From NCBI GenBank assembly GCA_903904755.1, contig CAIVDV010000014.1:1-52555 (forward strand): a stretch of 52,555 nt of DNA. Reading direction: 5' to 3'. The notes under the pieces are model-generated. The model was given only the letters and a program-made list of their open reading frames with translations, ran no database searches and was not told the DNA's origin. Below, in pieces: positions 18,411-27,871 of the stretch (positions within the stretch are counted from its first letter, which is position 1; the number at the start of each line of letters is the position of its first letter). The translations under genes and the position numbers were made by a program. This DNA comes from an uncultured Acidobacteriaceae bacterium (GTDB lineage Bacteria; Acidobacteriota; Terriglobia; Terriglobales; Acidobacteriaceae).

Positions 18411-19886
18411 GTGCTTCATCAGCGCGTCACGGTCCAGCGGATTTCCATCGAGAATCACCGTGTTGATTCGCCGCGCATTCCAGATATTGACGGTCGGGTC
18501 GCCGTCGAGCACCAGAATATCCGCCCGCCGTCCCGGGGCCAGCAACCCCAATTCGCTCCAGTGGAACTGCTCCGCATAGTTGCTGGTTGCCGCAGCAATC
18601 GCCTCGCGGGGCGAAAGCCCCAGGCGAACCAGCATCTCCAGTTCGGTATGTATCGAAATTCCGGGCAGCGTTCCAAACGCAGGTGCTCCGCTGGCAGCCA
18701 GGTAATGCGGAAACGCCTCAAAGATTGTCTGGTTCAGCCTCCAAAGCCGCTCCGCCTGGGTATCGTTCTTCTTTCGCAGACTGTCCTCCATCCAGCGCTG
18801 CGTAATCGCCGGCAGCTTGTGCACCCAAGCAGACTGCGGGTAGACCAACTCTCCCGTCTTCGGATCAGAACGCAGGCTGAGGGCACTCAAATCCGCTCCA
18901 TGGTTCAGCACCGCTGGATCCAATGCCCGCGCCGCCGGCTCAAGCCAAAGATTTCGGTGGTCCGGCAACTGCAGGTAAACCAGGCTGAAGGTTGGCATCA
19001 GCGCGGTCCTGTGCGATGCCAAAAACCGTGCATAATCCCTCAAATGGGGGTCAGTCGGCGGAATGCGCTCAGCATAGCCATACGCCGTCTTGCTCGGAGG
19101 CCCCTCCGGGTCCTCCACCAGCGGCTTCTGCAACTCGTCTGGAATGGCTCCCAGCTCATATCGGCTAATGTGCAGCAGCACATCGACATCTGCCTGGATG
19201 CCCACCCGGTATGGGGTTGCTACAAATTCTCCGTAGGTGACCAGCCCCATCTGGTGTGCGTGCTCAATGATCCACTGCGTGTGCGCCGCCGTCAGGTTGT
19301 GCCCCAGCCACAGCACCCGCGTTCCCAGCTTTGCCGTATCCGCCAGTTGCCGCTCGGTATCCTGCGGGCTCAGTTCTACACTGTGTCCACCCACATCACG
19401 CAGCTTCTGCTGCCACTCTGGCCTGCCAATCAGCAGACTCCAGTCGTCGGTCGAGCCAATGCTGTCCAGCAGGTAAATGTGGGGGCTCGGACTCGCGTGC
19501 ATATCTACACGGCCGCGGTCCGCATCCCCGCTCGCCACCACGGTGGTCACGCCCATGGCAAGGTTGGCATTCGCTTCGCCCTGGCTGTTCATCGCGGCAA
19601 ACCCGTCAATCAGGCCCGGAATGAGGTATTTTCCCGTGCAATCGATCACATGGGCGCCGCGCGGAATCGGCAATGCCAGGCGCGGCCCAATCGCGGTAAT
19701 TCGCCCTTCCCGGATAAATACGACCGCATCGCGAATGTCTTCTGCAGAGTGTCCCCAGGAGGTGAGGTCCACCACCGTGCCGCCGACCAGCACCAGGGTT
19801 GGGGGCGGCGGCGGAGGCGCTTTTCCCGCACCCGCGGCCTGACTGAGCCCGCGCAAGGGCAGCAGCATGCACAACACCGCCAGCAT
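18408..19886 (-). CDS. Secreted amidohydrolase-like protein, metal ligands missing
   Basis: From the ATG at 19886 the 492-residue product has a signal peptide followed by a proline run, then the composite domain of metal-dependent amidohydrolases (LVLVGGTVVDL, GRITAIGP, LIPGLID). The end is also typical (SPREAIAAATSNYAEQF, LAPGRRADILVLDGDP). The HxH that should follow GLID reads GFA at residues 95-97, and the late Asp of the GTDAG motif reads GTLPG. Only scattered His remain, so hydrolytic activity is doubtful. An upstream GTG at 20024 overlaps the dxs stop as GTGA and is an alternative start. It lies downstream of dxs on the same strand. Confidence 0.85.
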   Translation of the reverse strand: MLAVLCMLLPLRGLSQAAGAGKAPPPPPPTLVLVGGTVVDLTSWGHSAEDIRDAVVFIREGRITAIGPRLALPIPRGAHVIDCTGKYLIPGLIDGFAAMNSQGEANANLAMGVTTVVASGDADRGRVDMHASPSPHIYLLDSIGSTDDWSLLIGRPEWQQKLRDVGGHSVELSPQDTERQLADTAKLGTRVLWLGHNLTAAHTQWIIEHAHQMGLVTYGEFVATPYRVGIQADVDVLLHISRYELGAIPDELQKPLVEDPEGPPSKTAYGYAERIPPTDPHLRDYARFLASHRTALMPTFSLVYLQLPDHRNLWLEPAARALDPAVLNHGADLSALSLRSDPKTGELVYPQSAWVHKLPAITQRWMEDSLRKKNDTQAERLWRLNQTIFEAFPHYLAASGAPAFGTLPGISIHTELEMLVRLGLSPREAIAAATSNYAEQFHWSELGLLAPGRRADILVLDGDPTVNIWNARRINTVILDGNPLDRDALMKH

Positions 19887-20020
19887 CGCCGCAGGTGCTC
19901 CCTTGCCTGACGTCCATTGAAATCGACGGCCCAGAACTGAATCTCCGTGAAATCCACCAGCCCGCCCATTGTCGCATGCCGACTTCGAGGACAAATGAAT
20001 CGTTTTTCCGCTCTGGAGAA

Positions 20021-21934
20021 TCACCCTGCCTCTGGCCTCGCCGCGACCTGGGATTCTGCAGCCAGGGCCAGCAACGGCCGCAACTGTTCCAGTGCAGCCT
20101 CAACGCTCAACCCGTGGCTCGCCCGCAGTTGCTCGACCTTGCCGTGCTCAATGAACTTGTCGGGCCAGCCAATCCGCACCACCGGCACGCTCAAGCCCAG
20201 CTCGTCCAGGGCTTCCAGCACCGCCGCGCCAAATCCGCCCATCAGCGCGTGGTCTTCCATTGTCACCAGGATCCGCGCCGACTTTGCAAACCGGGCCACT
20301 GCATCCTTGTCGATTGGCTTCACAAACCGCGGATTGATTACGGCGGCCGAAAACCCTTCCAAATCCAGCCGCGACTTGAGCTCGCCGGCCATCTCGCACA
20401 TATTGCCAAGTCCAAAGATTGCCACATCCGAGCCGCCCTTCGGCCCCGCGTCAATCACCTCAGCCACGCCCACCGGCAAAATCCCCGGCAGCGCTTTTCG
20501 CGGCACGCCGACCACCACTCCGCGCGGATACCGGATTGCTGCCGGGCCTTCGAGTGTCAGAGCGGTCGCCATCATGTCAGCCAGCTCGTCTTGATCCCTG
20601 GGCGCCATCAGGGTAATCTCGGGAATCCCCCGCAGATACGAGATATCAAAAAGACCATGGTGGGTTGGCCCATCATCTCCGGACAGCCCCGCCCGGTCCA
20701 TGCAGAACACCACGGGCAGCTTTTGCAGGCAAACGTCGTGGATGACATTGTCTACGGCGCGCTGGAGGAAGGTTGAGTAAATTGCGCAGAACGGTCGATA
20801 TCCCTGTGTCGCCAGCCCTGCGGCAAAGACCACCCCATGCTCCTCGGCAATGCCCACGTCAAAGTACCGTTTGGGATGATGCGGGCGGAAGAGATCCAGC
20901 CCGGTGCCGTTCGGCATTGCCGCTGTAATCGCAACGACCTTCTCGTTCCTGTCTGCCAGTTGCACCAGCGTATTCGCAAAGACCTCGGAGTAGGTCACCG
21001 CACCCGCCGGCTTGGTCTCGCCCGTCTCCGGGTCATAGGGCCCCAGGCCGTGGAACTTCTTCTGTTTGTCCAGCGCCGGCTGAAAGCCCTTGCCTTTCTG
21101 CGTGAGAATATGCAGCAGTACCGGCTTGTCTTCCGTCTTCAGGAACTTGAAGGTCTCAATCAGCAGCGGCAGATTGTGCCCGTCAATCGGTCCGTAGTAC
21201 TTGAGCCCGAACTCTTCAAAGAGCATCGACGGCCACAGCAGGCCCTTTGCAGCTTCTTCCGCCTTGCGGGCCACGTGCACGACCGCTTTGCCGCCAAACC
21301 GCTGGAGCAGGCGGGCAGCGGAGTCATGCAGGTGCTTGTAATGCTCGTTTGTGACCACGCGATGAAAATAACGCGCGATTGCCCCGACATTGCGGTCAAT
21401 TGACCACTCGTTGTCGTTGAGCACCACAATCATCCGCTTTGTCTGCTCGGCGATGTTGTTCAGTGCCTCAAAGGAAATGCCGTTGGTAAAGGCGCCATCC
21501 CCGGCCACCGCAATGACATGATTGTTCCCGCCGGAAAGGTCCCGCGCCACTGCCATACCGAGTGCCGCCGACAAAGCCGTTCCTGCATGGCCCGCGCCGA
21601 ATGCGTCGTGCTCGCTCTCGGTTCGCAGCATGAATCCATTGAGCCCGCCGGGCTGCCGAATCGTCTCAAACCGGTCATACCGCCCTGTCAACAGCTTGTG
21701 GACATACGCCTGGTGGCTGACATCCATGGTGATTTTGTCGACTGGCGTATCAAATACGTAGTGGAGCGCCATCGTGAGTTCCACCACGCCCAGGTTCGGC
21801 CCAAGGTGGCCGCCCGTCTTCGACAGCGTCTGAATCAGGAAGTCGCGAATCTCCTGGGCAAGCTCCTCCAATTGCACAGGAGACAAACGCCTGAGATCTT
21901 CCGCCGAATGAATGGTTTCCAGCAAACTTGCCAT
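20021..21934 (-). CDS. dxs: 1-deoxy-D-xylulose-5-phosphate synthase
   Basis: Dxs condenses pyruvate and glyceraldehyde-3-phosphate using thiamine diphosphate, the entry step of the MEP pathway. The 637-residue product has the expected order: SKTGGHLGPNLGVVELT, DVSHQAYVHKLLTGR, the ThDP motif GDGAFTNGISFEALNN, YYGPIDGHN, then RYFDVGIAEEHGVVFAAGLA and DRAGLSGDDGPTHHGLFD. The ATG at 21934 is preceded by AAGGAAG four bases upstream; an open extension to 22168 has no homology. ispD and ispF of the same pathway lie 6 kb away. Confidence 0.97.
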   Translation of the reverse strand: MASLLETIHSAEDLRRLSPVQLEELAQEIRDFLIQTLSKTGGHLGPNLGVVELTMALHYVFDTPVDKITMDVSHQAYVHKLLTGRYDRFETIRQPGGLNGFMLRTESEHDAFGAGHAGTALSAALGMAVARDLSGGNNHVIAVAGDGAFTNGISFEALNNIAEQTKRMIVVLNDNEWSIDRNVGAIARYFHRVVTNEHYKHLHDSAARLLQRFGGKAVVHVARKAEEAAKGLLWPSMLFEEFGLKYYGPIDGHNLPLLIETFKFLKTEDKPVLLHILTQKGKGFQPALDKQKKFHGLGPYDPETGETKPAGAVTYSEVFANTLVQLADRNEKVVAITAAMPNGTGLDLFRPHHPKRYFDVGIAEEHGVVFAAGLATQGYRPFCAIYSTFLQRAVDNVIHDVCLQKLPVVFCMDRAGLSGDDGPTHHGLFDISYLRGIPEITLMAPRDQDELADMMATALTLEGPAAIRYPRGVVVGVPRKALPGILPVGVAEVIDAGPKGGSDVAIFGLGNMCEMAGELKSRLDLEGFSAAVINPRFVKPIDKDAVARFAKSARILVTMEDHALMGGFGAAVLEALDELGLSVPVVRIGWPDKFIEHGKVEQLRASHGLSVEAALEQLRPLLALAAESQVAARPEAG

Positions 21935-22205
21935 GCAACTTCCTTGCCCGGAAGGGCGCTTTCCATCGCCGATTCTGCGCTGGCGAAGGGCGTTCCCCGC
22001 AACTTCCGGAACGTTTCCACCAATCGTAAGAAAAGCCCCATGCTGGGGCTGAATCACCGGCTGAACAATTCCCAGTATATCAACACTCCATTTGGTCATT
22101 TCCGCACCATCAAACCGGAATTGCATCGCGGTTCCCGTCAAAATTCCACTTGTCCCCGGCGCAGGCATCCCTGGCGCCCGCCCGCTGATTTAGCATGGTG
22201 CTGCC

Positions 22206-22772
22206 ATGATTACGCCCCCATTTTCCCGTTTCTGCTGCCGGCTGGTGGTCTGGTCGGCTCTCGCCGTTGCCCTGGCTGTGCCGCCTGTGCGCGCCCAGCT
22301 TCTTGCCCCTTTGCAGGCACCCACGGCCGCCAACCCCCTGATTGACACCACCGTCGCCCCCGGAAAGGCGCTGCTCTTCGATCTCGAAGCCCGGTTTGCG
22401 AAGGCCACTGCGGAGGGCGGCGGCAAAGCTTTTGCCTCGTTCTTCGCCGACGACGCCATCACCCTCTCTGACGGCTCGGCACCGGTCCACGGCCACGACG
22501 CGATTGCCAAGCGCGCCACCTGGCTCGCCAAGGACTACCAACTCACATGGACGCCGACGGAAGCTGTGATGAGCCCGGCAGGCGACATGGGCTATACCTA
22601 CGGACACTACGAGGGCCGCAGCCACGACGCCGACGGGCAGGAGCACGTCTCCTCTGGCCGCTACATGACCATTTGGCGCAAGGAGCCCAACGGCGAATGG
22701 AAGGTGATTCTGGATGCCAGCAACAATGAGCCGGCCGGCGCAACCGACTGCTGCAAGCTGCCCGAGCACTAA
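22206..22772 (+). CDS. Secreted NTF2-like (DUF4440/SnoaL-type) protein
   Basis: The 188-residue protein starts with a signal peptide (VVWSALAVALAVPPVRAQ) and continues as a single NTF2-like cone: FDLEARFAKATAEGG, FASFFADDAITLSDG, GHDAIAKRATWL and YMTIWRKEPNGEWKVILD. Such domains bind small ligands or carry isomerase-type activity; the ligand is not predictable. TAGCAT lies nine bases before the ATG and no Shine-Dalgarno is seen. It diverges from dxs. Confidence 0.85.
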   Translation: MITPPFSRFCCRLVVWSALAVALAVPPVRAQLLAPLQAPTAANPLIDTTVAPGKALLFDLEARFAKATAEGGGKAFASFFADDAITLSDGSAPVHGHDAIAKRATWLAKDYQLTWTPTEAVMSPAGDMGYTYGHYEGRSHDADGQEHVSSGRYMTIWRKEPNGEWKVILDASNNEPAGATDCCKLPEH

Positions 22773-22995
22773 TCGCAAAGCCCGCTGCCCTCGGAATTTG
22801 GCAACAGGGTTCGCCGGGACGCATGTGCCTGCTGCGCTCCCGATGCACAGGCAGGCAACTGCATTTCAGGAAATCGGGGCAAAAGAACGCCCTGGATTCC
22901 AAGCAAGTATCCCGGTAACCAGATTGAGCCTAACCCCTTTGTGTCAGAGAACTTTCCACGGAAGACTCGCATAATGGAGATTGCCACTTTAGCAA

Positions 22996-25383
22996 ATGGA
23001 ATCAGCCGACTCCACACTCCGAAATCAGCGGACCGCCCGCGCCGACCAGCCAGAGGTGGCAGGCGCGGGTGTTGGCGCTGACCCAGCCCTCGACGACCTG
23101 GTTCGCCTGGCCGCAGTGATGACTGGAGCGGACTACGTCTACCTCGGCTGGATGGACCCCAAGCGCCTCTGGTTCCAGTCCACTTACGGTTTTGCCGCGC
23201 GCAGCCAGGATCGTCTCCTGACCGGATGCCACTGGATGGCCCGCCAGTCTGCTCCGCTGCTGCTGCTCGACACCCTCGGCGACTCGCGCTTCGGCGCGCT
23301 TGGTCTGCAGCTTGAGGGGTCGCTTCCCTGCCGCTCTTACCTTGGAGTCCCCCTCGGTGCTCTCGGCAACTCGCTGGAAGGCACGCTGGCCGTCCTTGCC
23401 GCGGACCCTGAGCGATTCTCAAAAAATCACATCAGCCTGATGCAGACGCTGGCCCGCCAGGCCGTCACCCGAGTTGAACTCGTTCGCAAGACCCAGGCGC
23501 TTGACCAGTTGCAGCGCTCCTGGCAGCGCGTCGAGCGTGCCCTCTCCGTCGAGCGTAACTTCGTCGCAGCCACCCTTGACTCCATCCCCGCGATGGTCGC
23601 AGTCCTCGACGTTTCCGGCCGGATCGTCCGCATCAACCGCCCCTGCGAGGAACTCACCGGCCTGCCGCTGGCGGAGTTGCACAGCCGGCCGTTTGTGGAA
23701 GAAATCATGGCCGAGCGCGAAGCCTGGGGCTGGGCCGGGGACAAGATCCGTGAGGCCGCTGCCGGCAACGTCATCGGTCCCTACGAAAACAAGTGGCGCA
23801 CCGCCTCCGGCCCCAGCCGCCTTGTGAGTTGGACCATCCGTCCGCTTGCAGAGCCCGGCGGCGACACTCAATACCTGATTGTCAGCGGCCAGGACATCAC
23901 CAGCCAGCGCCAGGCCGAGCAGGCCCTGTTGAACAGCGAGACCCGGTACCGCACCGTGGTCGAAAACAGCCTGGGCTTCGTCTTCACCAGTACCCTCGAC
24001 GGCCGCTTCACGTCGCTGAACAGCTTTACCGCGGAAAGCCTGGGCTACATGCCGGAAGACCTCATCGGCCGGCCACTCGCCGAGCTGATGACTCTCGAAG
24101 GCATCCGCAACTACTCCCAGATTCTGACCACCATCATTCGTACCGGGGAGTTCCAGGGAACCGTTCCGCTGGTCCGCAAAGACGGCATCGAACGCAAAAT
24201 CGTCTTCCGGAGCCGGCGCATGGACATGCAGGGCGGCATCTCCTTTGTGCTCACGCACGGCATGGACGTTACCGAGCAGCACCTTGCTGAGGATGAACTG
24301 AGCCTCGCCCGCCGCCAGCGCGAACTCGTCCTTGCCGCGGTTGGTGATGGCATTTACGGCACCGATCTTCAGGGTCGGCTCACCTTCATGAACCCGGCTG
24401 CGGGCAAGCTTTTTGGATACACCCAGGATGAGCTCCTCAATCAGGATATGCACCGGATGATCCATCACAGCCACGCGGATGGGACCACCCACAACCCGGT
24501 CAACTGCCCCATCCGCTCGGCGATGCAGCGCGGCGAGGGCATCCGCATCCGCGATGACGTTTTCTGGCGCAAAGATCGCACCAGCTTCCCCGTTGAGTAC
24601 GTCGCCAGTCCCATCATTGACGAGGGCAAGGTCACCGGCATGGTCGTCGCCTTCCAGGACGTCTCCGAGCGCCGTCGCCTCGACAAGATGAAGGACGAGT
24701 TCATCTCCACGGTCAGCCACGAGCTGCGCACGCCGCTCACCTCGCTGCAGGCCTCGCTCAAGCTGATCAGCTCAGGCGCGCTGGACAAGCGCCCCGAAAA
24801 GCAGAAGCAGATGATTGACGTCGCGATCGGCAACTGCGACCGGCTCGTGCGCCTTGTCAACGATATCCTCGACTTTGACAAGGTGGAAAAGGGCGGCATG
24901 CCCCTCACCCGGACTGTCATTCCCGCGATCGACCTGCTGCGCCGCGCTGCCGACGGCGAGCACGAAGCTGCCGACAAAGCCCAGATCACCTTCCGCTTCG
25001 ATGCACCCTCGGCCATCACCGTGTGGGCCGATCAGGACCGCGTGCTTCAGGTGCTGGCGGAGCTGGTAACCAACGCCATCAAGTTCTCTTCGCCGCAAAC
25101 CATCATCAAGCTCTCGGCCTCCATCTCTGGCCCCAACGAGGTCTGCCTCACGGTCGAGGATCAGGGCCGCGGCATTGCCAAGGAAAAGGTGGACATGATT
25201 TTCGAGCGTTTCCAGCAGGGCGATGCCTCTGACTCGCGCGCGCTGGGCGGTACGGGTTTGGGCCTGGCAATCTGCCGCCGCATTGTCCAGCAGCACGGCG
25301 GCAAAATCTGGGTTGAGAGCGAACCCGGAAAGGGCAGCAAGTTCTTTTTCACGCTTCCCTCCGGCGCGATGGCCAAGGCCTGA
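22996..25383 (+). CDS. GAF/multi-PAS sensor histidine kinase
   Basis: This is a cytosolic hybrid-free sensor kinase of 795 residues with no membrane helix. It contains a GAF-like domain (about 30-165), three PAS domains (about 190-300, 315-430 and 440-560), a dimerisation/phosphoacceptor domain with SHELRTPLTSLQASLKL, and a C-terminal ATPase domain with the N-box around ELVTNAIKFS, G1 DQGRGIA and G2 GGTGLGLAICRR. The third PAS has VGDGIYGTDLQGRLTFMN. No response regulator adjoins it, so its output is unknown. The ATG at 22996 has no obvious Shine-Dalgarno. Confidence 0.93.
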   Translation: MESADSTLRNQRTARADQPEVAGAGVGADPALDDLVRLAAVMTGADYVYLGWMDPKRLWFQSTYGFAARSQDRLLTGCHWMARQSAPLLLLDTLGDSRFGALGLQLEGSLPCRSYLGVPLGALGNSLEGTLAVLAADPERFSKNHISLMQTLARQAVTRVELVRKTQALDQLQRSWQRVERALSVERNFVAATLDSIPAMVAVLDVSGRIVRINRPCEELTGLPLAELHSRPFVEEIMAEREAWGWAGDKIREAAAGNVIGPYENKWRTASGPSRLVSWTIRPLAEPGGDTQYLIVSGQDITSQRQAEQALLNSETRYRTVVENSLGFVFTSTLDGRFTSLNSFTAESLGYMPEDLIGRPLAELMTLEGIRNYSQILTTIIRTGEFQGTVPLVRKDGIERKIVFRSRRMDMQGGISFVLTHGMDVTEQHLAEDELSLARRQRELVLAAVGDGIYGTDLQGRLTFMNPAAGKLFGYTQDELLNQDMHRMIHHSHADGTTHNPVNCPIRSAMQRGEGIRIRDDVFWRKDRTSFPVEYVASPIIDEGKVTGMVVAFQDVSERRRLDKMKDEFISTVSHELRTPLTSLQASLKLISSGALDKRPEKQKQMIDVAIGNCDRLVRLVNDILDFDKVEKGGMPLTRTVIPAIDLLRRAADGEHEAADKAQITFRFDAPSAITVWADQDRVLQVLAELVTNAIKFSSPQTIIKLSASISGPNEVCLTVEDQGRGIAKEKVDMIFERFQQGDASDSRALGGTGLGLAICRRIVQQHGGKIWVESEPGKGSKFFFTLPSGAMAKA

Positions 25384-25544
25384 CTCCAATTTCCCCCGCG
25401 CCCGCCCCTTCCCATGAATTCAGGCTGATAAGCTGATTATTGAGCGCCAGTTTCGTTCGCAATCCGTCCAAGGTTATGACGATTGCCCGTTTGGGGCACC
25501 AAGATTTGCGCACCGCCGCTGCGGTTGCGCCCAGGAGATACCGG

Positions 25545-26102
25545 GTGAAGGGTAAGTTTCTGTTGTTCGCCATTGCATTAGGCCTGCCGCTTGCGGCCGC
25601 AGCACAGGATTCCAAGCCGGCCGCAGCGCCTACGTTTGAGCGCTACGAGCTCGGCGTCAGTGCTGCTTACTCTTCCGCCAACCAGGCCAAGGGTTCCTCT
25701 GCTCTTGTCGGCGGCAGTGCATTTGCCGACTACAAGCTCAAGCCCTGGTTCGGCGCGGAAGCTGATTTCGGCTACTACGGCGCAAGCTACACCTCTGTCC
25801 AGCCCACTATGACCACTTTCCTGGCTGGGCCGTCGCTCTTCCTGCCCTCTGACAAGCTCATTGGCAACCTGCACGTCCTGTTTGGCGGTGCACACACCGG
25901 AAACGTCGGCGCGACTCCCAACATCTCCTTTGCCTGGGCAGTGGGCGGTGGCTTTGAATACCAGCTTCGCAACCACTTTTATCTCAAGCTGGCTGGCGAT
26001 GGCATCTTCTCTTCCTTCGTTCTGGACCCCACCAACCAGCACCTGTCGGCAAACCTGCGCGTCAATCCCCGCGCCACCGCCGGCGTCGCCTACCACTTCT
26101 AG
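25545..26102 (+). CDS. Outer-membrane beta-barrel protein
   Basis: The 185-residue product has a signal peptide (KGKFLLFAIALGLPLAAAAQ) and then amphipathic strands: YELGVSAAYSS, GGSAFADYKLKPWFGAEADFGYYG, LHVLFGGAHTG, WAVGGGFEYQL and ATAGVAYHF. The final Phe and alternating pattern fit an OmpA/OmpX-like eight-stranded barrel. The GTG at 25545 has AGGAG at good spacing; the longer open frame from 25440 lacks a signal. A terminator hairpin follows 25 bases after the stop. Confidence 0.87.
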   Translation: MKGKFLLFAIALGLPLAAAAQDSKPAAAPTFERYELGVSAAYSSANQAKGSSALVGGSAFADYKLKPWFGAEADFGYYGASYTSVQPTMTTFLAGPSLFLPSDKLIGNLHVLFGGAHTGNVGATPNISFAWAVGGGFEYQLRNHFYLKLAGDGIFSSFVLDPTNQHLSANLRVNPRATAGVAYHF

Positions 26103-26126
26103 CACCCGGCCGTTCTGGCCCAAAAG

Positions 26127-26159
26127 GAAACCCGCCGAGGCATCCCGCCGGCGGGTTTC
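26127..26159 (+). terminator. Hairpin terminator after the beta-barrel gene
   Basis: Eleven-base-pair arms (GAAACCCGCCG with CGGCGGGTTTC) enclose an eleven-base loop and are followed by T-rich sequence. It also lies just beyond the stop of the opposing deaminase gene. Confidence 0.8.
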
Positions 26160-26188
26160 TTCCTGCCCTCTGCAATCTCAAGCGCGGC

Positions 26189-26665
26189 CTACTGCCCGCC
26201 GCAGCCCAATTCCCCAATGTCCTCGTTCCAAACCTCAGGATGCGCGGCAATATAGGCGCCCAGCATCTCCGCACACTCCGAGCTGTCCAGGTCCACCACC
26301 TTCACTCCATGCTCGCGCAGCCATTCCACGCCACCGGTAAAGTTGCGACTTTCCCCAACAATCACCGTGCCAATCCGGAACTGACGCACCAGCCCGCTGC
26401 AGTACCAGCACGGTGCCAGAGTGGTCACCATGATGAGGTCACGGTAGTCCTTCTGGCGTCCCGCACGCCGAAACGCATCTGTCTCCCCGTGCATCGAGGG
26501 ATCGCTCTGCTGGACGCGCCGGTTGTGGCCACGGCCCAGCAGCTTCCCATCCTGGGTAAACAGCGCCGCGCCAATCGGGATTCCTCCCTCGGTCAAGCCA
26601 TATCGCGCCTCTGCAACAGCAACCGCCAGCATCTGCTGGTAGCGTGTAATCTCTTCAGAATCCAT
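26189..26665 (-). CDS. Cytosine deaminase, yeast Fcy1-like (CDA superfamily)
   Basis: The 158-residue zinc deaminase has HGETDA (zinc His and proton-shuttling Glu) and the PCWYCSG zinc cysteines. It resembles yeast cytosine deaminase Fcy1 beyond these motifs: EGGIPIGAALF, GRGHNRR, VVGESRNF-type IVGESRNFTGG and the C-terminal PEVWNEDIGE. Conversion of cytosine to uracil is therefore the likely reaction, although guanine-deaminase-type relatives cannot be excluded. The ATG at 26665 matches the family start; an ATG at 26698 is eleven codons longer. It diverges from the XdhC gene, suggesting a nucleobase-salvage context. Confidence 0.87.
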   Translation of the reverse strand: MDSEEITRYQQMLAVAVAEARYGLTEGGIPIGAALFTQDGKLLGRGHNRRVQQSDPSMHGETDAFRRAGRQKDYRDLIMVTTLAPCWYCSGLVRQFRIGTVIVGESRNFTGGVEWLREHGVKVVDLDSSECAEMLGAYIAAHPEVWNEDIGELGCGGQ

Positions 26666-26764
26666 AGTCCTATCCGATCCAGGTACATCTACGAGCATAC
26701 GTCAAAACGCCTTTCGGAAATCCACCCGGCAACCTGCGCCGCAGCTTCCTGCACCCCAAAGATT

Positions 26765-26770
26765 TAAGCT
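26765..26770 (+). promoter_or_regulatory. Candidate -10 hexamer of a leaderless start (XdhC gene)
   Basis: TAAGCT ends seven bases before the ATG at 26778, which has no Shine-Dalgarno. Confidence 0.35.
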
Positions 26771-26777
26771 TGATTCC

Positions 26778-27869
26778 ATGAGCGATTTCGCCGTCATCCT
26801 GCCGCTCTGGCAAACCCTGACCGCAGCGGGCACTGAATACGTGCTGGCTACCGTGGTCGCCGTCGAGGGTTCCGGCTACCGCAAGGCCGGAGCCATGATG
26901 CTTATTGCCCAGGATGGCCGCCGCGCCGGCACCATCAGCGGAGGCTGCCTGGAGGCAGAAGTCGCCCGCAAAGCATTCTGGCGAACGGAAGACGGCCCCT
27001 GTATCCGCAAATACTCCACGCAGTCTGAAGACGGCGAAGTTCCCTACGGCACCGGCTGCGGCGGGATTGTTCACATCCTGCTGGAGCGCTCTGCCACCGC
27101 CGCGCCGTATCTGGCGCACCTGGGCGCCGCATTCGAGGCGCGCATCGCCTGCGCCGTCGCCACCGTGCTCGATGGCCCTTCGCTCGGCCAGCGCGGATTC
27201 TCGTCCACCGCTGACCATGGCCGGTCCAGCCTGGATTCATTCGCCGAAACCAGCCTCCAGCAACATCAGAGTTTCGACAGCACTCTCGCTGCGCCGAGGC
27301 CGGCCGCGGTTCGCGTCCAGTACTACCGCGCCCGGCCCGCGCTCCACGTCTTTGGCGCCGGCGACGACGCGCTCCCCCTGGTCCGCTTTGCCGCGGAACT
27401 CGGCTGGTTTCTCACCATCTCGGATGGCCGCTCCAACCTCGCCACCACCGCCCGCTTCCCCTCCGCCCACACCGCCGCAGTCCTCGCCCCCGGCCCCCTG
27501 TCCCTTCCTGAGATGAAGGCCCCCGACGCCGCCATCGTGATGACCCACTCCCTGGAACAGGACACGCGGATTCTTGCAGCGCTGCTGGAGACTCCGCTTG
27601 CCTACCTCGGAGTCCTCGGCCCCGCACGGCGCACCCGCGAAATCCTTGAGTCGATTGCCGCTGCGCGCTCGCTTGCCGGCCCCGGGCTCGCTTCCCAGGT
27701 GGACACCTGGTTTGCCCGCATCCATGCCCCCATGGGACTCGACCTCGGCGGCAACTCCCCGGCAACCATTGCACTTGAAATCATCGCGGAAGTTCAGCAG
27801 ATTCTCTCTGCAGGAACAGCAAAGCCGCTCCACCAGGTGCGTGGAGCTGCCTTGTCTGCAACCCTTTGA
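26778..27869 (+). CDS. XdhC/CoxI-family protein
   Basis: XdhC proteins bind and sulfurate molybdenum cofactor for xanthine dehydrogenase-type enzymes. The 363-residue product has the N-terminal XdhC_CoxI domain (ATVVAVEGSGYRKAGAMML, GTISGGCLEAEV, GTGCGGIVHILLE) and the C-terminal Rossmann domain (LHVFGAGDDALPLVRFAAELGW, VMTHSLEQD, YLGVLGPARR). The conserved Cys of GGCLE is present. No xdhA or xdhB gene is in the window. It converges on the TPR gene with two bases between stops. Confidence 0.9.
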   Translation: MSDFAVILPLWQTLTAAGTEYVLATVVAVEGSGYRKAGAMMLIAQDGRRAGTISGGCLEAEVARKAFWRTEDGPCIRKYSTQSEDGEVPYGTGCGGIVHILLERSATAAPYLAHLGAAFEARIACAVATVLDGPSLGQRGFSSTADHGRSSLDSFAETSLQQHQSFDSTLAAPRPAAVRVQYYRARPALHVFGAGDDALPLVRFAAELGWFLTISDGRSNLATTARFPSAHTAAVLAPGPLSLPEMKAPDAAIVMTHSLEQDTRILAALLETPLAYLGVLGPARRTREILESIAAARSLAGPGLASQVDTWFARIHAPMGLDLGGNSPATIALEIIAEVQQILSAGTAKPLHQVRGAALSATL

Positions 27870-27871
27870 TT

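Noticed and set aside
18411-19910. 499-codon plus-strand open frame opposite the amidohydrolase gene
   Set aside because: Gln/Arg/His-rich antisense translation with no domain pattern.
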